Part shown: positions 10,141 to 21,553 of the stretch, piece after piece | Layout: the number at the start of each line of letters is the position of its first letter | Position numbering within the stretch: position 1 is the first letter of the stretch | NCBI GenBank assembly: GCA_020137815.1 | Contig: CM035355.1 | Location: 124,001 to 188,000, forward strand | Direction: 5' to 3' | From: Hormiphora californensis | Lineage: Eukaryota > Ctenophora > Tentaculata > Cydippida > Pleurobrachiidae | Length of the DNA: 64,000 nt | The notes under the pieces: model-generated | The model's input: only the letters and a program-made list of their open reading frames with translations | Told to the model about the DNA's origin: nothing | The model's database searches: none | Position numbers and translations under genes: made by a program

Positions 10141-10748
10141 TGCATAATTAATGACTTAATGATCTCCAATCAAGATGCCACATACTTTATGACACACAGA
10201 ATAGCTAGAGTAACCTAGGTTTAAAATTTCAGGGCTCTAGCTTTAGCCGTTTTTCCAGGCGAATGTTTGCAAAATGGTCGTGCCTTGTATGTAAGTATGT
10301 ACATATAGTGTCTACACAGGGTGTGTTTGGGACCCCCCTCGTAACTTTTGAACGAAACGACTGATCCACTTGAAATTTATATCACTAACAGAAATGGTAG
10401 AGGTACCTATAACTACAAAATTTTAGCTCGCTAGCTTATCGGGAACATGGTCAAACAGGCGCTCAAAAAGGGCGTTTGTCGCATCCGTATGGTATACAGC
10501 ACTGGCCCCCACGCCCCAAACTACTATGTCCCTCACTCGGGTTTTGTGAAATTTCCCACGGTCATAACTCCACTCCCTGATGAGATAGAGACGTGAAATT
10601 TGTTCTCCCTACAAAACAAATTTCAACTCTCTATCTTATCAGGGGGTGGAGCTATGACCGTCTAAAATCCGGTTGCGCGCAGCAAGGGACATAGTAGTTT
10701 GGGGGGGACCTTTAGAGGGGGGGGAATGAACTTATCACGCCGGACTTA
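10141..10748. other. Non-coding, with an internal inverted repeat
   Basis: No gene. At about 10546-10593 and 10619-10665 the motif TCTATCTYATCAGGG...GGAGYTATGACC occurs first on the minus and then on the plus strand, forming an imperfect hairpin. Confidence 0.45.
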
Positions 10749-10911
10749 TAGTGGGAGACACTAGCGTGGTACGCGCAAAAATATGCGTGTCACACCGATT
10801 TCGTTTTTCAAAAAACAAGCAAGAAAAAGTTTTTCAACATCGACTGTGGTGGGAGAAATGGCTCACCCTAGAACAATTACAAAAAAATGCATATAATAAC
10901 CTGTAAATCAC

Positions 10912-11950
10912 GATTCTACACCTACCACTTGTAATACGTTTCTCGCTTGTTACTCTTGTCATTTTGGTCTGGAATTGGCATCTCATTTCCCCTTTCTAAC
11001 TCTACTAATTCACTTTATTCACTTCACAATCCCTTCTGAATGTTCCCCCCAGCAGTCCCTAGCAATTATCAGAGTGATTACGTCTCGTTGTTTTGTCCCG
11101 TCCCCTCTCTTCAGATCAAATCTCACACTTAGCACTCTTCTCTATTCTCTCCCTACCTCCCACCCCCTCCGCCCCGCCCCCTTCACCCCCGCCCCACCTC
11201 CCCCACCCCTGCCCTTCCCAATTTAGAGCACTTTGTTACACAGGCCACTACAGCGACAATCCTTGTGTTTTGGTGCACTAAGTCGCTTATCGCGTGTAAC
11301 AGTTATCAATGGTCTTATCTATATTATCCGACTTGTCTTCTAGAACATTTTACACTCTACGTTGGTACTGCCCCACGCCTTATTTGTGTTTGATCGTCTT
11401 TTATCTTTACCTGTAATTGAAAGGAATACACCTCTCACCTCATCACCAACAACATCACGGTATCAATCATATATCAAATACTGTAACTTCATCTGTCTGT
11501 ATTGACTGTTCATTCATTGTGTACAATTGTTATTGATAATGTTACCGGATTTAACCTTACGAACCAATTATTTAATTAGATCTACTATAGACAGACTACC
11601 CCAGACCCAAGCTTGAGAAGTGTCCACTCGACGGACCGTCGTCGTAACAAACAAACGAACAGGCTTACTTGCACAGCCACCCAAGCTTGAAAATTTGCCC
11701 CCTAACTTGTCATGTTGCTTATTCGCAAGATAACTGCAAATGTCCTCACGGGGCGGAGATGCGAAGAGTTTAACCGTGGGGGCTGCGTAAGTGTCTGGCA
11801 AGTACAATGACTGACTGACATTAAGAATGCCATGATATTAACTGACCACAACACGATGACAGACGCTATGACGAGGTTGCAATGTCGTTCTGCCCTAACG
11901 GGCAGAGTTTGGCACGCTATAACCTATCTGTACCACCACCACCACCACCA
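10912..11950. mobile_element. 1.04-kb retroposed insert with 12-bp target duplication and (ACC)n end
   Basis: CCTGTAAATCAC occurs at 10900-10911 and again at 11951-11962. The uninterrupted sequence is visible in the other arm of the fold-back (about 13484-13500), so insertion here is certain. A 12-bp duplication and a terminal (ACC)n tract fit target-primed reverse transcription. The interior has a C-rich region (11140-11225) and a CTGCCC/GGGCAG hairpin near 11892. No ORF is recognised, and the ORFs in the A1 and A2 copies are in different frames. It may be a SINE or a 5'-truncated LINE tail. Confidence 0.7.
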
Positions 11951-12089
11951 CCTGTAAATCACTTGTAATTCGAAGTTCAAACTAGTTTTGAAACTAGTTT
12001 TGAAATTTTTTTAGAAAAATTTTAGTTTTGAAATAGCTTTTGAAATAGCTTTTGAAATAGCTTTGGACGGGTGGTAGAAACGGCTCATG

Positions 12090-13320
12090 TGGCTCATTTG
12101 GCAGCTGCACGATCATTATGAACACAAGGACATTCATATAAAAGCGAAAACCAGTGTACCCGACTAATTTTAATACGCCGAATCACGTGAGCAACTCTGG
12201 AAAGCGCTCAGATGCGAAGAAAGTGCCCTAATTGAGCATAATTGGGTGTAATTGACCGGACTTACAACTTTTCTCCTGAAAATGATGATGAAGTTAATGT
12301 GAGGGCACTTTTCCGACTAACTTTGATACGCTGAATCACAGAAGCAACTTTTTTAAGCCCTAAGAGGCGGGAAAATTGCCCTAATTGAGTCTGATTAGGT
12401 CTAATTGACCATAATTGCTCAATTAGGACACTTTCTTCACCTCTGAGGGCTTGGAAAAGTTGTTTGCGTGATTCAGCGTATCAAAGTTAGTCGGAAAAGT
12501 GCCCTCACATTAACTTCTAGCGTTTTCAGGAGAAAAGTTGTAAGTCCGATCAAATACACCCAATTAGGCTCAATTAGGGCACTTTGTCACATCTGAGCGC
12601 TTGCCAGAGTTGCTCACGTGATTTAGCGTATTAAAATTAGTCGGGTACACTGGTTTTCGAAGTAGTTTTGAAACAGCTTCGGACCGGGTGGTAGAAACGG
12701 CTCATGTGGCTCATCTGGCAGCTGCACGATCATTATGAATACAAGGACATTCATATAAAAGCGAAAACCAGTGTACCCGACTAATTTTAATACGCCGAAT
12801 CACATGAGCAATTCTGGCAAGCGCTCAGATGTGAAGAAAGTGCCCTAATTGAGCATAATTGGGTGTAATTGACCGGACTTCCAACTTTTCTCCTGAAAAC
12901 GCTAGAAGTTAATGTGAGGGCACTTTTCCGACTAACTTTGATACGCTGAATCACGTAAACAACTTTTCCAAGGTGAAGAAAGTGTCCTAATTGAGCAATT
13001 ATGGTCAATTAGACCTAATCAGACTCAATTAGGACACTTTCTTCACCTCTGAGGGCTTGGAAAAGTTGTTTACGTGATTCAGCGTATCAAAGTTAGTCGG
13101 AAAAGTGCCCTCACATTAACTTTATCATCATTTTCAGGAGAAAAGTTGTAAGTCCGGTCAATTACACCCAATTATGCTCAATTAGAGCACTTTCTTCACA
13201 TCTGAGCGCTTGCCAGAGTTGCTCACGTGATTCAGCGTATTAAAATTAGTCGGGTACACTGGTTTTCGCTTTTATATGAATGTCCTTGTGTTCATAATGA
13301 TCGTACAGCTGCCAAATGAG
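12090..13320. repeat. Alternating inverted tandem array inside the fold-back
   Basis: A ~300-bp unit is repeated as plus, minus, plus, minus. Landmarks are GCAGCTGCACGATCATTATG, CAGTGTACCCGACTAATTTT, GAATCACGTGAGCAA, AAAGTGCCCTAATTGAGCA and ACTTTTCTCCTGAAAA. Within each unit there are two diverged direct half-units of about 140 bp that begin CGACTAAYTTTRATACGC. Segments of this array recur, rearranged, at 22539-23520. Confidence 0.75.
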
Positions 13321-14334
13321 CCACATGAGCCGTTTCTACCTCCCGTCCAAAGCTATTTCAAAAGCTATTTCAAAAGCTATTTCAAAAGCTATTTCAAAAG
13401 CTATTTCAAAACTAAAATTTTTATAAAAAAATTTTAAACCTATTTCAAAACTAGTTTCAAAACTAGTTTGAACTTCGCATTACAAGTGATTTACAGGTTA
13501 TTATGCATTTTTGTAATTGTTCTAGGGTGAGCCATTTCTCCCACCACAATCGACTTTTCACGTTTTGGCTCACCGGAGATATGATTGCCGAAGGAAACTT
13601 ACGCGGTTATGATCATAAATGATCATATCTCCGGTTCCTGATGAGCTACAGAAATCGTTTGCATACTGTTGGAAAGGGAATTTCAAGCCCCATCGAATGG
13701 CGAAGGTTTGAAGTCTTTATCTTATCAGGAAAAGGAGTTATGAGCCAAAACATGAAAAGTCGATGTTGAAAAACTTTTTCTTACGTGTTTTTTGAAAAAC
13801 GAAATCGGTGTGGCCCGCATTTTTTTGCGCGTACCACGCTAGTGTCTCCCACTATTAATTGTTTCAGAGTCATGATTTGTTATGACTGGGGATATTTTTC
13901 ATGCTGGGGGCTGTGCCCCCAGACACCCCTAAGGCCACGGGGCACTTGCCAGTACAGTGATAGACGCTTCACTGTGTAACATTTGTAGCCCGAACCATAC
14001 TAGCTAGAGACTTGAACCAAGTTTTATCCGTTAGGAAATCGTTCGGGGCATGCATTAGTTAAGGTTTCGAGTCAAATGTTCATTATGACGACCGTAGTGG
14101 CGTCACAAAGTGATGTCATTGAAAAATCTCAGACCAAATATTTTCAAACGCCTATAACACCCTCAAGGCGTATTCTGATTCCAGATTTGACGGAAAATCG
14201 TTAGTGGCAAATTGTCTGAACTTTCAGATACAATATAGCGAACTTCTCTAACTTGTCATTTTTAGACCTTAAAACGCGTCGAACTCAAAAATTTGATGTG
14301 AAAATCCACATAAAAACATTTCGTGCAATAACTT
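13306..14334. repeat. Duplicated segment C, copy C1
   Basis: The sequence starting CAGCTGCCAAATGAGCC recurs nearly unchanged at 37830-38869. It spans the right arm of the TTA-flanked fold-back and about 480 bp beyond, including GGGGGCTGTGCCCCC. Both copies are clean, without the small deletions seen in A2 and B1. Confidence 0.85.
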
Positions 14335-14580
14335 CAGTTCTTGATTACCATGGCCTTTAAAACTTTTCACACGTTTAGTGCTTCATTGGCCAAATAGTCT
14401 GTCATAATTTTTTACGTCTTCGTGACGTCATATGTGACGTCACGACGTCAAAACGACGTCAAATTTTGAAAATTTCGTCAAACCAGTTTCCTACAACCCA
14501 GGATACATTTGAACACTTGACAATTATCTTAGTTGTTTGAGGTCATAAATGACCTCAAACGACCAAAAAAGAGTACAAAT
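14335..14580. other. Non-coding, CRE-like motif cluster
   Basis: At about 14411-14465 TGACGTCA and GACGTC occur five times in 55 bp. At 14537-14561 a perfect hairpin TTTGAGGTCAT/ATGACCTCAAA is present. No gene-like frame. Confidence 0.5.
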
Positions 14581-14793
14581 TTAGAGCAAAAAACAATTGA
14601 AATTAGTTCGCCAGAAAGGTGGCACATTTTGAACTTACTCCTTCATTTCCGTCACCTTTGAGTTGAAGGCGGAAAAGTTTACGGATACCTCAATGTCTTT
14701 GAAGCCTCAATTCAAAGGTGACGGAAATGAAGGAGTAAGTTCAAAATGGGCCACCTTTCTGGCGAACTAATTTCAATTAGTTTTTGCTCTAAT
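14581..14793. mobile_element. About 210-bp fold-back MITE
   Basis: TTAGAGCAAAAAACAATTGA at the left is inverted at the right end, and the arms (GAAATTAGTTCGCCAGAAAG..., CTCCTTCATTTCCGTCACC) continue to a loop near 14690. Half of a related element flanks the captured-looking exon at 26840-26960 and 40975-41095. Confidence 0.65.
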
Positions 14794-14894
14794 ATTTTCC
14801 AAACTTTTTTATCAAATTTCAGAGAATGATTCTCAACACCTTGATCGGTGCTTTCCGTGAATTTTTATAAAAAACTTTGCATATGAAAAATTTG

Positions 14895-15000
14895 CTGTGA
14901 TTCGGTTCGATTCGGTAACCGAAATTCGGTTCGGTTCGGTAAATTTTTTTCCCGATTCGGTTCGGTTCGGTGGTAAAAATCCCGGTTCGGTCGTTTCCTG
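14895..15000. repeat. TTCGG simple repeat
   Basis: Degenerate tandem copies of GGTTCGGTTC/GATTCGGTTC. The minus-strand ORF across it (EPNRIG-type repeats) is compositional. A related fragment occurs at 23521-23565. Confidence 0.65.
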
Positions 15001-15004
15001 AAAT

Positions 15005-15507
15005 AGAGTCCAAAATAAGTCTAAACTCTAGGAGGACTCTTTATCTAAAAGTTACACAGGGCGGACTCTTTATCTAAAAAGTCTAAACAAAGTGGACTCA
15101 TATCTACATAAATCTAAATTAGATATAGAGTCCGCCTTTCGGCGGAACTTCGAGATTTCGGCCGTTAGCCGAAACGAGAGTTTGCTTCTACCCTATACTA
15201 TTTAGAAGGTTAGGGCCGTATTTGGGTTCGAGGTTAGGGTTAGGGTTAGTGGTTAGGGTTAGGTTTGGGTTGGGTAGGGATTTTAGACATAGAGTCGGGT
15301 TGGAGGATTTGGCGCCAAAATGTACTAGAGGACTCTATATCTAAAAATTCTAACAGGCGGACTCTTATCTAAAAAAGTCTTACACAGGGAGGACCCTCTT
15401 ATCTAAATTTTTTCAAAATCTAACTGTAGATAAAGAGTCCGTTTTTAGATATAGAGTCCGCCTGGGATTTAGATAAAGAGTCCGTTAGCACTAGAGTCCG
15501 CCCACCA
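15005..15507. repeat. GGCGGACTCTTTATCT repeat with telomere-like stretch
   Basis: Direct and inverted copies of GGCGGACTCT(T)ATCTAAA occur between 15030 and 15505. At about 15232-15272 there are roughly five TTAGGG-like units in one orientation. No gene. Confidence 0.6.
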
Positions 15508-16059
15508 CCGTAGCAATGGTCCTGATGGTACTCCCCGTTTTGTGAAAATACACGGCGCACAACTCTTACTTTAAAGATTTTTGCTCTCGCAATTGTAAAA
15601 GCCAGTAAGTCAGCAAAAATACACACAGACACCCAATAGACAGAAAGAAACACGAAACAGTTTTTGAAAGCTTGACTTACTGTGTTCTACCCGAAAACTA
15701 ACTTGCCCCCTTTTACGATGTTCTGTGTGTTATTATAATTATACTAACAAGTAGCAACAGATCTCTGATTTTACTTGTCTAGCAATTGTTTACCTTGATA
15801 AGGATTCTCCTCGCATTTGATCGTCACACTCACAGTCACTGATATTGCTGCATAGGTCACTTTTTGAAATGGCTCATTGAGCTGCGAATTTTTGGAACCT
15901 GCAAAGAACAAATTGGGCTTTCAAATTTCGACGCAATAAATTAATGACAATGCGTTAGGGAATTGGGAGAAGGGGCGTCGTCTGTGTGTAAGTTGTAACC
16001 TTTTAGATCCACTTCCGAGTGTAGGCGTAGGGGGACAAAGTACTAAACAAGGTATTTCA

Positions 16060-17470
16060 GGGTGGTGGGACTAACAGTCACCAAAAACGTAATGGTTGGG
16101 AATAGGACAGAAGTGAAATAGGAACAAGAAAAACTGGACCAAAATGCAGCATTAATCTATGAGGCTGCGATCTTAAACATCCGCTGTATGGGAGTGGGAC
16201 CTGGAACACTACTACCAAGGCGCAGACGCACCGTTCGGAGGTTTTCCACCAGACCTGTCTCCGCTGTATCCTCATGATAAGATGGTAGGGGGGACATGTT
16301 AATTTTGTTAACTTTGTTAATATTAACATCGAGAAAACAGGTGATTTTTAACAAAATTAACAAAAAATTAACAAACGTTAACAAATGCCATTTATGCCAT
16401 CTAAATCCCCTTCAGCACGTATTTTTAGTATTTAACACTTGTTTGCGAGCAAAGTTGTTCATTCTGTACAATTTACATACCCCTACTACCTCTACTACGG
16501 CTCTACTACATTTTGTAAATGTTAATAAATACTAGCCAAACTAAACCGTAATTGGCAGGTGCACAGTTGAAGTCAATTGAAGTCAAATGCCCTAATCCAC
16601 ATTTTAGCACCCTAAAAACTTAATAAGACTCATGAATTTACCTTAAAACGAAAAATATCCCAAAAATCAATTTTTCTAAAAAACACAAGGATTTGTAGCG
16701 AAGCAAATTTTCAATCCTTGACCAAAAAATTGATTTTGGGAAAATTTTATTATTTTTTCAACAGAAACGTTGTACATCATCTTATTAAGTCCAAAGAATC
16801 GATTACCAATTTAAAAATTACGTTTAAGTGAGATTTTATACGCTAAATTGAAAAATTTGTAACTTTTGGAATTTTATCGATTTTGAGCCAAAAAACCTGT
16901 ATGTCGGACTTTTGTTATCGTAAAAGGCTTTGTTTGGGTATATATTTATAGATACATTAAACTAAAAAATTAAACCAGTTAAAGTCGTATTATCAACCAA
17001 TAAGAACAGTCTTTTGATTTGTTAATTAACGTTAATTAACATAATCGAAAAAAGAGGTGATTTATTAACAATTAACATGTCCCCCCCCCCCCCAGATGGT
17101 ACAACAAAGTGAGCTATGTCAAGGTCTTGAAGAGAGCAGGAATCAGTACAGTGCAGGGATACATTTCCTCGAACCGGCTACGGTGGTTTGGTCATGTGTC
17201 CAGGATACCAGAACATCGGATTCCGAAGATCTTCATGAACTGGGTCCCTAGACACGGGAAGAGATCTAGAGGACGACCTAGGAAGACCTGGCTGCAGTGT
17301 GTCCGTGAGGATGCCTGTGCGTTTCAGGAGTCGATGTGACCAAAGAGGACTGGATGGGGAAGCACAAGATCGGACGAGTGGCGGTGATTTTCAAGAAGAG
17401 CGAAATATTCCGACGCGGCCACTCTAACGACTGATCAGGAGAACCCTTCAAGTACAAGTAAGTAAGTAAG
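16060..17470 (+). pseudogene. RTE-type LINE fragment, A2 copy
   Basis: Counterpart of 7225-8608, with the same MITE at 16288-17093 and the same (TAAG)n tail. The frame through RLRWFGHVSRIP and RSRGRPRKTW is retained, but a deleted T near 17320 and further losses cause an early stop at about 17339. Confidence 0.75.
16288..17093. mobile_element. hAT-like MITE, A2 copy
   Basis: Same element as 7411-8225, with AGATGGTA at 16280-16287 and again from 17094. The terminal C-run is longer than in A1. Confidence 0.8.
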
Positions 17471-18189
17471 TATATTTGGGAATTGGGACATGAAAGGAAT
17501 TAAAATTATAACTTCCAAAAATCATTTCAAAATGTATTACAAATATTTTATCACCAATGTACTACTAAAGGTCCCATCTATCGATTCCATTCAATGTTCA
17601 TAAATGTTCAGTGGTGATGGCCTGATTTGGGTGGGTTCGATACCTTTTTTGTACATTTTTCTAGCCTAGAACAAAAAACAAAAATCATATTGCAAAAAGA
17701 GTAGAGAAGAAACCGAAGGCACTAAAGTGTATAGCGCTCTAAATAATTAGTGGGGGTAGACGCCAAAATTAATTCTCTAATTTATTATCTAAGTTATCTA
17801 AGTTAAATGTGATTGGTTAATTTACCACATTTTTGGACGAAACGGGTATGCCGGTATACATATATATGCTCATGTGGTAAGTATAAGGTTTTTAGGTTTT
17901 ATTCGTTACACAGATATCGCCGATCAAAATAGTTTGCACTAAAGTGATTTTCTCATCAATACGCATATCATCGATCGAGCACCTACAGCACGTTGTTTGG
18001 CCACTATGATCTAATTTTGGCACGTACCCCCACTAACTCGAGGCCGGTAATGATTTTGTACCATACATGTTTTTGTCCCTTTTTACAAACATTTTGATTG
18101 TGAAAATAGGTAAAAAAACACAGTGTCAGGGTGTGGCCCAAAATTTTTTGAAAAGTTATTTAATAATTTAAAAACTTTCTAAACATCAT

Positions 18190-18990
18190 GAATCGGCGCA
18201 TAAATATGCAAATAACGGCTAAACGGTGCGAGATAGACTTTTTCCCGGGGACGACCCCCATAAATCGACCATTCTGCGTCGAAATATGTTATGAAAACTT
18301 TTTAGGACCAGCTGAAGTGGAAATATTCAGAATATGCATTAATCATGAATAGGTGCATAAATATGCAAATAACGGCTAAACGGTGCGAGATACGACTTTT
18401 GTCCGACGGACGACCCCCATAAATCCACTATTTTGCGTCGAAATACGTCTATGAAAACGTTCTAGGATCAACTCAAGTGGAAATATTCAGAATATGCATT
18501 AATCATGAATCGGTGCATAATATGCAAATAACGGCTAAACGGTGCGAGATACGACTTTTTGTCCGGGGTTTACCCCCCATAAATCGACTATTCTGCGTTG
18601 AAATATGTCCATGAAAACTTTCTAGGGCCAGCTAAAGTGGAAATATTCAAAATATGCTTTGAATCATGAATCGGCGCATAAACATGCAAATAACGGCTAA
18701 ACGATGCGAGATACACTTCTTGTCCCGGGACGACCCCCCACAAATTGACTGTTTTCTGTCCAATGTGACCAATGAAAAGCCGCTATTATAAGTAGAATTT
18801 GAGATATTCAGATATGCATATTGTCATAATTATGTGCATGTAAATCCTTAACGGTAAAGTTTGAGAAAATTGTCCCGAGTTAGACCCCCCCATAAATCGA
18901 ATATTTGCGTCGGTTAGAACAGTTGATTTCTCTATAGTATGAGTCATTACCGAGATATTCATAAATTCATACATAAATTATGCATATTAT
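18190..18990. repeat. 163-bp tandem repeat array, A2 copy
   Basis: Counterpart of 9332-10140 with the same unit order. Many units are shortened by one or a few bases. Confidence 0.85.
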
Positions 18991-19730
18991 GACTTAATGA
19001 TCTCCAATCAAGATGCCACATACTTTATGACACACAGAATAGCTAGAGTAACCTAGTTTAAAATTTCAGGGCTCTAGCTTTACCGTTTTTCCAGGCGAAT
19101 GTTGCAAAATGGTCGTGCTTGTATGTAGTATGTACAATATAGTGTCTACACAGGGGTGTTTTGGGACCCCCTCGTAATTTTGAACGAAACGACTGATCCA
19201 CTTGAAATTTATATCACTAACGAAATGGTAGAGGTACCTATAACTACAAAATTTTAGCTCGCTAGCTTATCGGGAACATGGTCAAACAGGCGCTCAAAAA
19301 GGGCGTTTGTCCGATCCGTATGGTATACTGCACTGGCCCCCACCCCAAAAATACTATGTCCCTCATCAGGGTTTGTGGAAATTTCCCACGGTCATAACTC
19401 CACCCTGATGAGATAGAGACTGAAATTTGTTCTCCTACAAAACAAATTTCAACTTCTATCTTATCAGGGGTGGAGCTATGCCGTCTAAAATCCGGTCGCG
19501 CGCAGCAAGGGACATAGTAGTTTGGGGGGACCTTTAGAGGGGGGGAATGAACTTATCACGCCGGACTTATAGTGGGAGACACTAGCGTGGTAGCGCAAAA
19601 ATATGCGTGTCACACCGATTTCGTTTTTCAAAAAAACAAGCAAGAAAAGTTTTTCAACATCGAATGTGGTGGGAGAAATGCTCACCCTAGAACAATTACA
19701 AAAAAATGCATATAATAACCTGTAAATCAC

Positions 19731-21456
19731 GATTCTACACCTACCACTTGTAATACGTTTCTCTTGTCATTTTGGTCTGGAATTGGCATCTCATTTCCCC
19801 CTTCTAACTCTACTAATTCACTTTATTCACTTCAAAACCCTTCTGAATGTCCCCCCAGCAGTCCCTAGCAATTATCAGAGTGATTACGTCTCGTTGTTTT
19901 GTCCCGTCCCCTCTCTTCAGATCAAATCTCACACTAGCACTTTCTCTATCTCTCCTACATCCCACCCCTCCGCCCCGCCCCTTCACCCCCGCCCCACCTC
20001 CCCCACCCTGCCCTTCCCATTTAGAGCACTTTGTTACACAGGCCACTACAGCGACAATCCTTGTGTTTGGTGCACTAAGTCGCTTATCGCGTGTAACAGT
20101 ATCAATGTCTTATCTATATTCCGACTTGTCTTCTAGAACATTTTACACTCTACGTGTACTGCCCCACGCTTATTTGTGTTTGACGTCTTTATCTTTACTG
20201 AATTGAAAGAATACACCTCTCACCTCATCACAACAACATCACGGTATCAAAATTACATCAAATACTGTAACTTCATCTGTCTGTATTGACTGTTCAATTA
20301 GGTGTGCTAAGTGAAATTTGTCGACTGCCAAAAAGTTAAGGTAGATATGAAACTTGGACAATTTCTACTACATCCTGAAAACGGAATTGGGATTAGTTGT
20401 ATGTCACATTACGTGGCAGCGATAAAAAAGTTACTTTTACCAAAAAAGGAAAACATGTGTGTTTTACACCAGTGTTTGGCATGTTCTTGATATCAAATTT
20501 TTATGGTCAGGGTCGGTTCAGCGGTGTGATACCGATCAGAATGGATGTGTTATCATGAAAGTTGCTCAAAGGTATTTTGACTGAAATGTTCATTTTTGAC
20601 TTAAAAATGTTCATTTTGGCCTGTTTCTTCATTTTGAGAGCTTTTTCCATGAACGAATCGTGTTCAGAGGTCAAAGTAGTCGGTTACAACCGGAATTGGT
20701 TCACGACAAAAAATCTCAAAAAGTAAATTCGTAGTAGGCAAATGTGCAAGAAAAAGATGAAAAAAAATACATTTTCATTAAAATGGAGTTCTGAAGGTGC
20801 AGACTGGAAATAATGGTTGTACTGGTTCTCATAGGCGATTCATATGTGTGGTTTTTTCGAATAACGCGTCCAAAAACATTTTTTGATATGAATATGCCCA
20901 TATAGGGCAACATCGGCCCACGTAATTGGGCCAGGGTAGGACTATCATTCTAGGGGTAAACTTTGTGAAAATTGGATTTGATTTATGAGTTGGGAAAAAT
21001 AGCACACCCTACTGTTCATTCATTGTGTACATTTGTTATTGATAATGTTACCGGATTTAACCTTACGAACCAATTATTTAATTAGAGCTACTATAGACAG
21101 ACTACCCCAGACCCAAGCTTTAGAAGTGTCCACTCGACGGACCGTGTCGTAACAAACAAACGAACAGGCTTACTTGCACAGCCACCCAGCTTGAAAATTT
21201 GCCCCCTAACTTGTCATGTTGCTTATTCGCAAGATAACTACAAATGTCCTCACGGGGCGGAGATGCGAAAAGTGCACCGACCTTTAACCGTGGGGGCTGC
21301 GTAAGTGTCTGCAAGTACAATGCTGACTGACATAAGAATGCCATGATATTAACTGACCACACACAGATGACAGACGCTATGTCGAGGTTGCAATGTCGTT
21401 CTGCCTAACGGGCAGAGTTTGACGCTATAAACTATCTGTACCACCCACCACCACCA
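19731..21456. mobile_element. Retroposed (ACC)n-tailed insert, A2 copy
   Basis: Flanked by CCTGTAAATCAC at 19719-19730 and 21457-21468, as in A1. It is interrupted by the hAT-like element at 20297-21010. The ORFs of 117-119 codons near 19783-20206 are not conserved in frame with A1 and are unlikely to be genes. Confidence 0.7.
20297..21010. mobile_element. 714-bp hAT-like non-autonomous element
   Basis: An 8-bp duplication ACTGTTCA lies at 20289-20296 and 21011-21018. A1 has the empty site with one copy at 11505-11512. The ends are weakly inverted (AGGTGTGCTA at the left, TAGCACACCCT at the right). No transposase is encoded. Confidence 0.8.
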
Positions 21457-21553
21457 CCTGTAAATCACTTTAATTCGAAGTTCAAACTAGTTTTGAAACT
21501 AGTTTGAAATTTTTAAGAAAAATTTTAGTTTTGAAATAGCTTTTGAAATAGTA

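Larger units (their letters stand above)
6445..12048. repeat. Duplicated segment A, copy A1
   Basis: The sequence from CCGTAGCAATGGTCC at 6445 to about 12048 recurs at 15508-21551 in the same order and orientation. A1 is the better-preserved copy. It has a 172-bp TA-flanked MITE that A2 lacks; A2 has a 714-bp hAT-like insert that A1 lacks. Both share the truncated LINE with its MITE, the 163-bp array and the left end of the TTA-flanked fold-back, so these predate the duplication or haplotype split. Confidence 0.9.
10749..13854. mobile_element. 3.1-kb fold-back transposon with TTA duplication (PIF/Harbinger-like)
   Basis: Terminal inverted repeats start TAGTGGGAGACACTAGCGTG and end with the complement. 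They are flanked by TTA at 10746-10748 and 13855-13857, the 3-bp duplication typical of PIF/Harbinger elements. The arms continue inward with CACACCGATTTCGTTTTTC and AGAAATGGCTCACCCTAGAA. The left arm is split by a retroposed insert at 10912-11950. The interior (12090-13320) is an alternating inverted tandem array. There is no transposase ORF, so it is non-autonomous. A partial copy occurs in A2 (from 19575) and the right arm alone at 37830-38370. Confidence 0.75.
15508..21551. repeat. Duplicated segment A, copy A2 (deletion-rich)
   Basis: Collinear with 6445-12048. A2 repeatedly lacks single bases present in A1, for example CCTGTGCGTTTCAGG for CCTGTGCTGTTTCAGG, and GATCGGACGAG for GATCGAGACGAG. 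It lacks the 172-bp TA MITE and carries an extra 714-bp hAT-like insert. Single-base losses break the LINE frame that is still readable in A1. Confidence 0.9.

Noticed and set aside
15232-15272. TTAGGG-like repeats as a telomere
   Set aside because: Only about five imperfect units, embedded in other repeats; at most an interstitial remnant.
19783-20206. 117-119-codon ORFs in A2
   Set aside because: The A1 counterpart has different frames because of single-base differences; C-rich composition explains openness.
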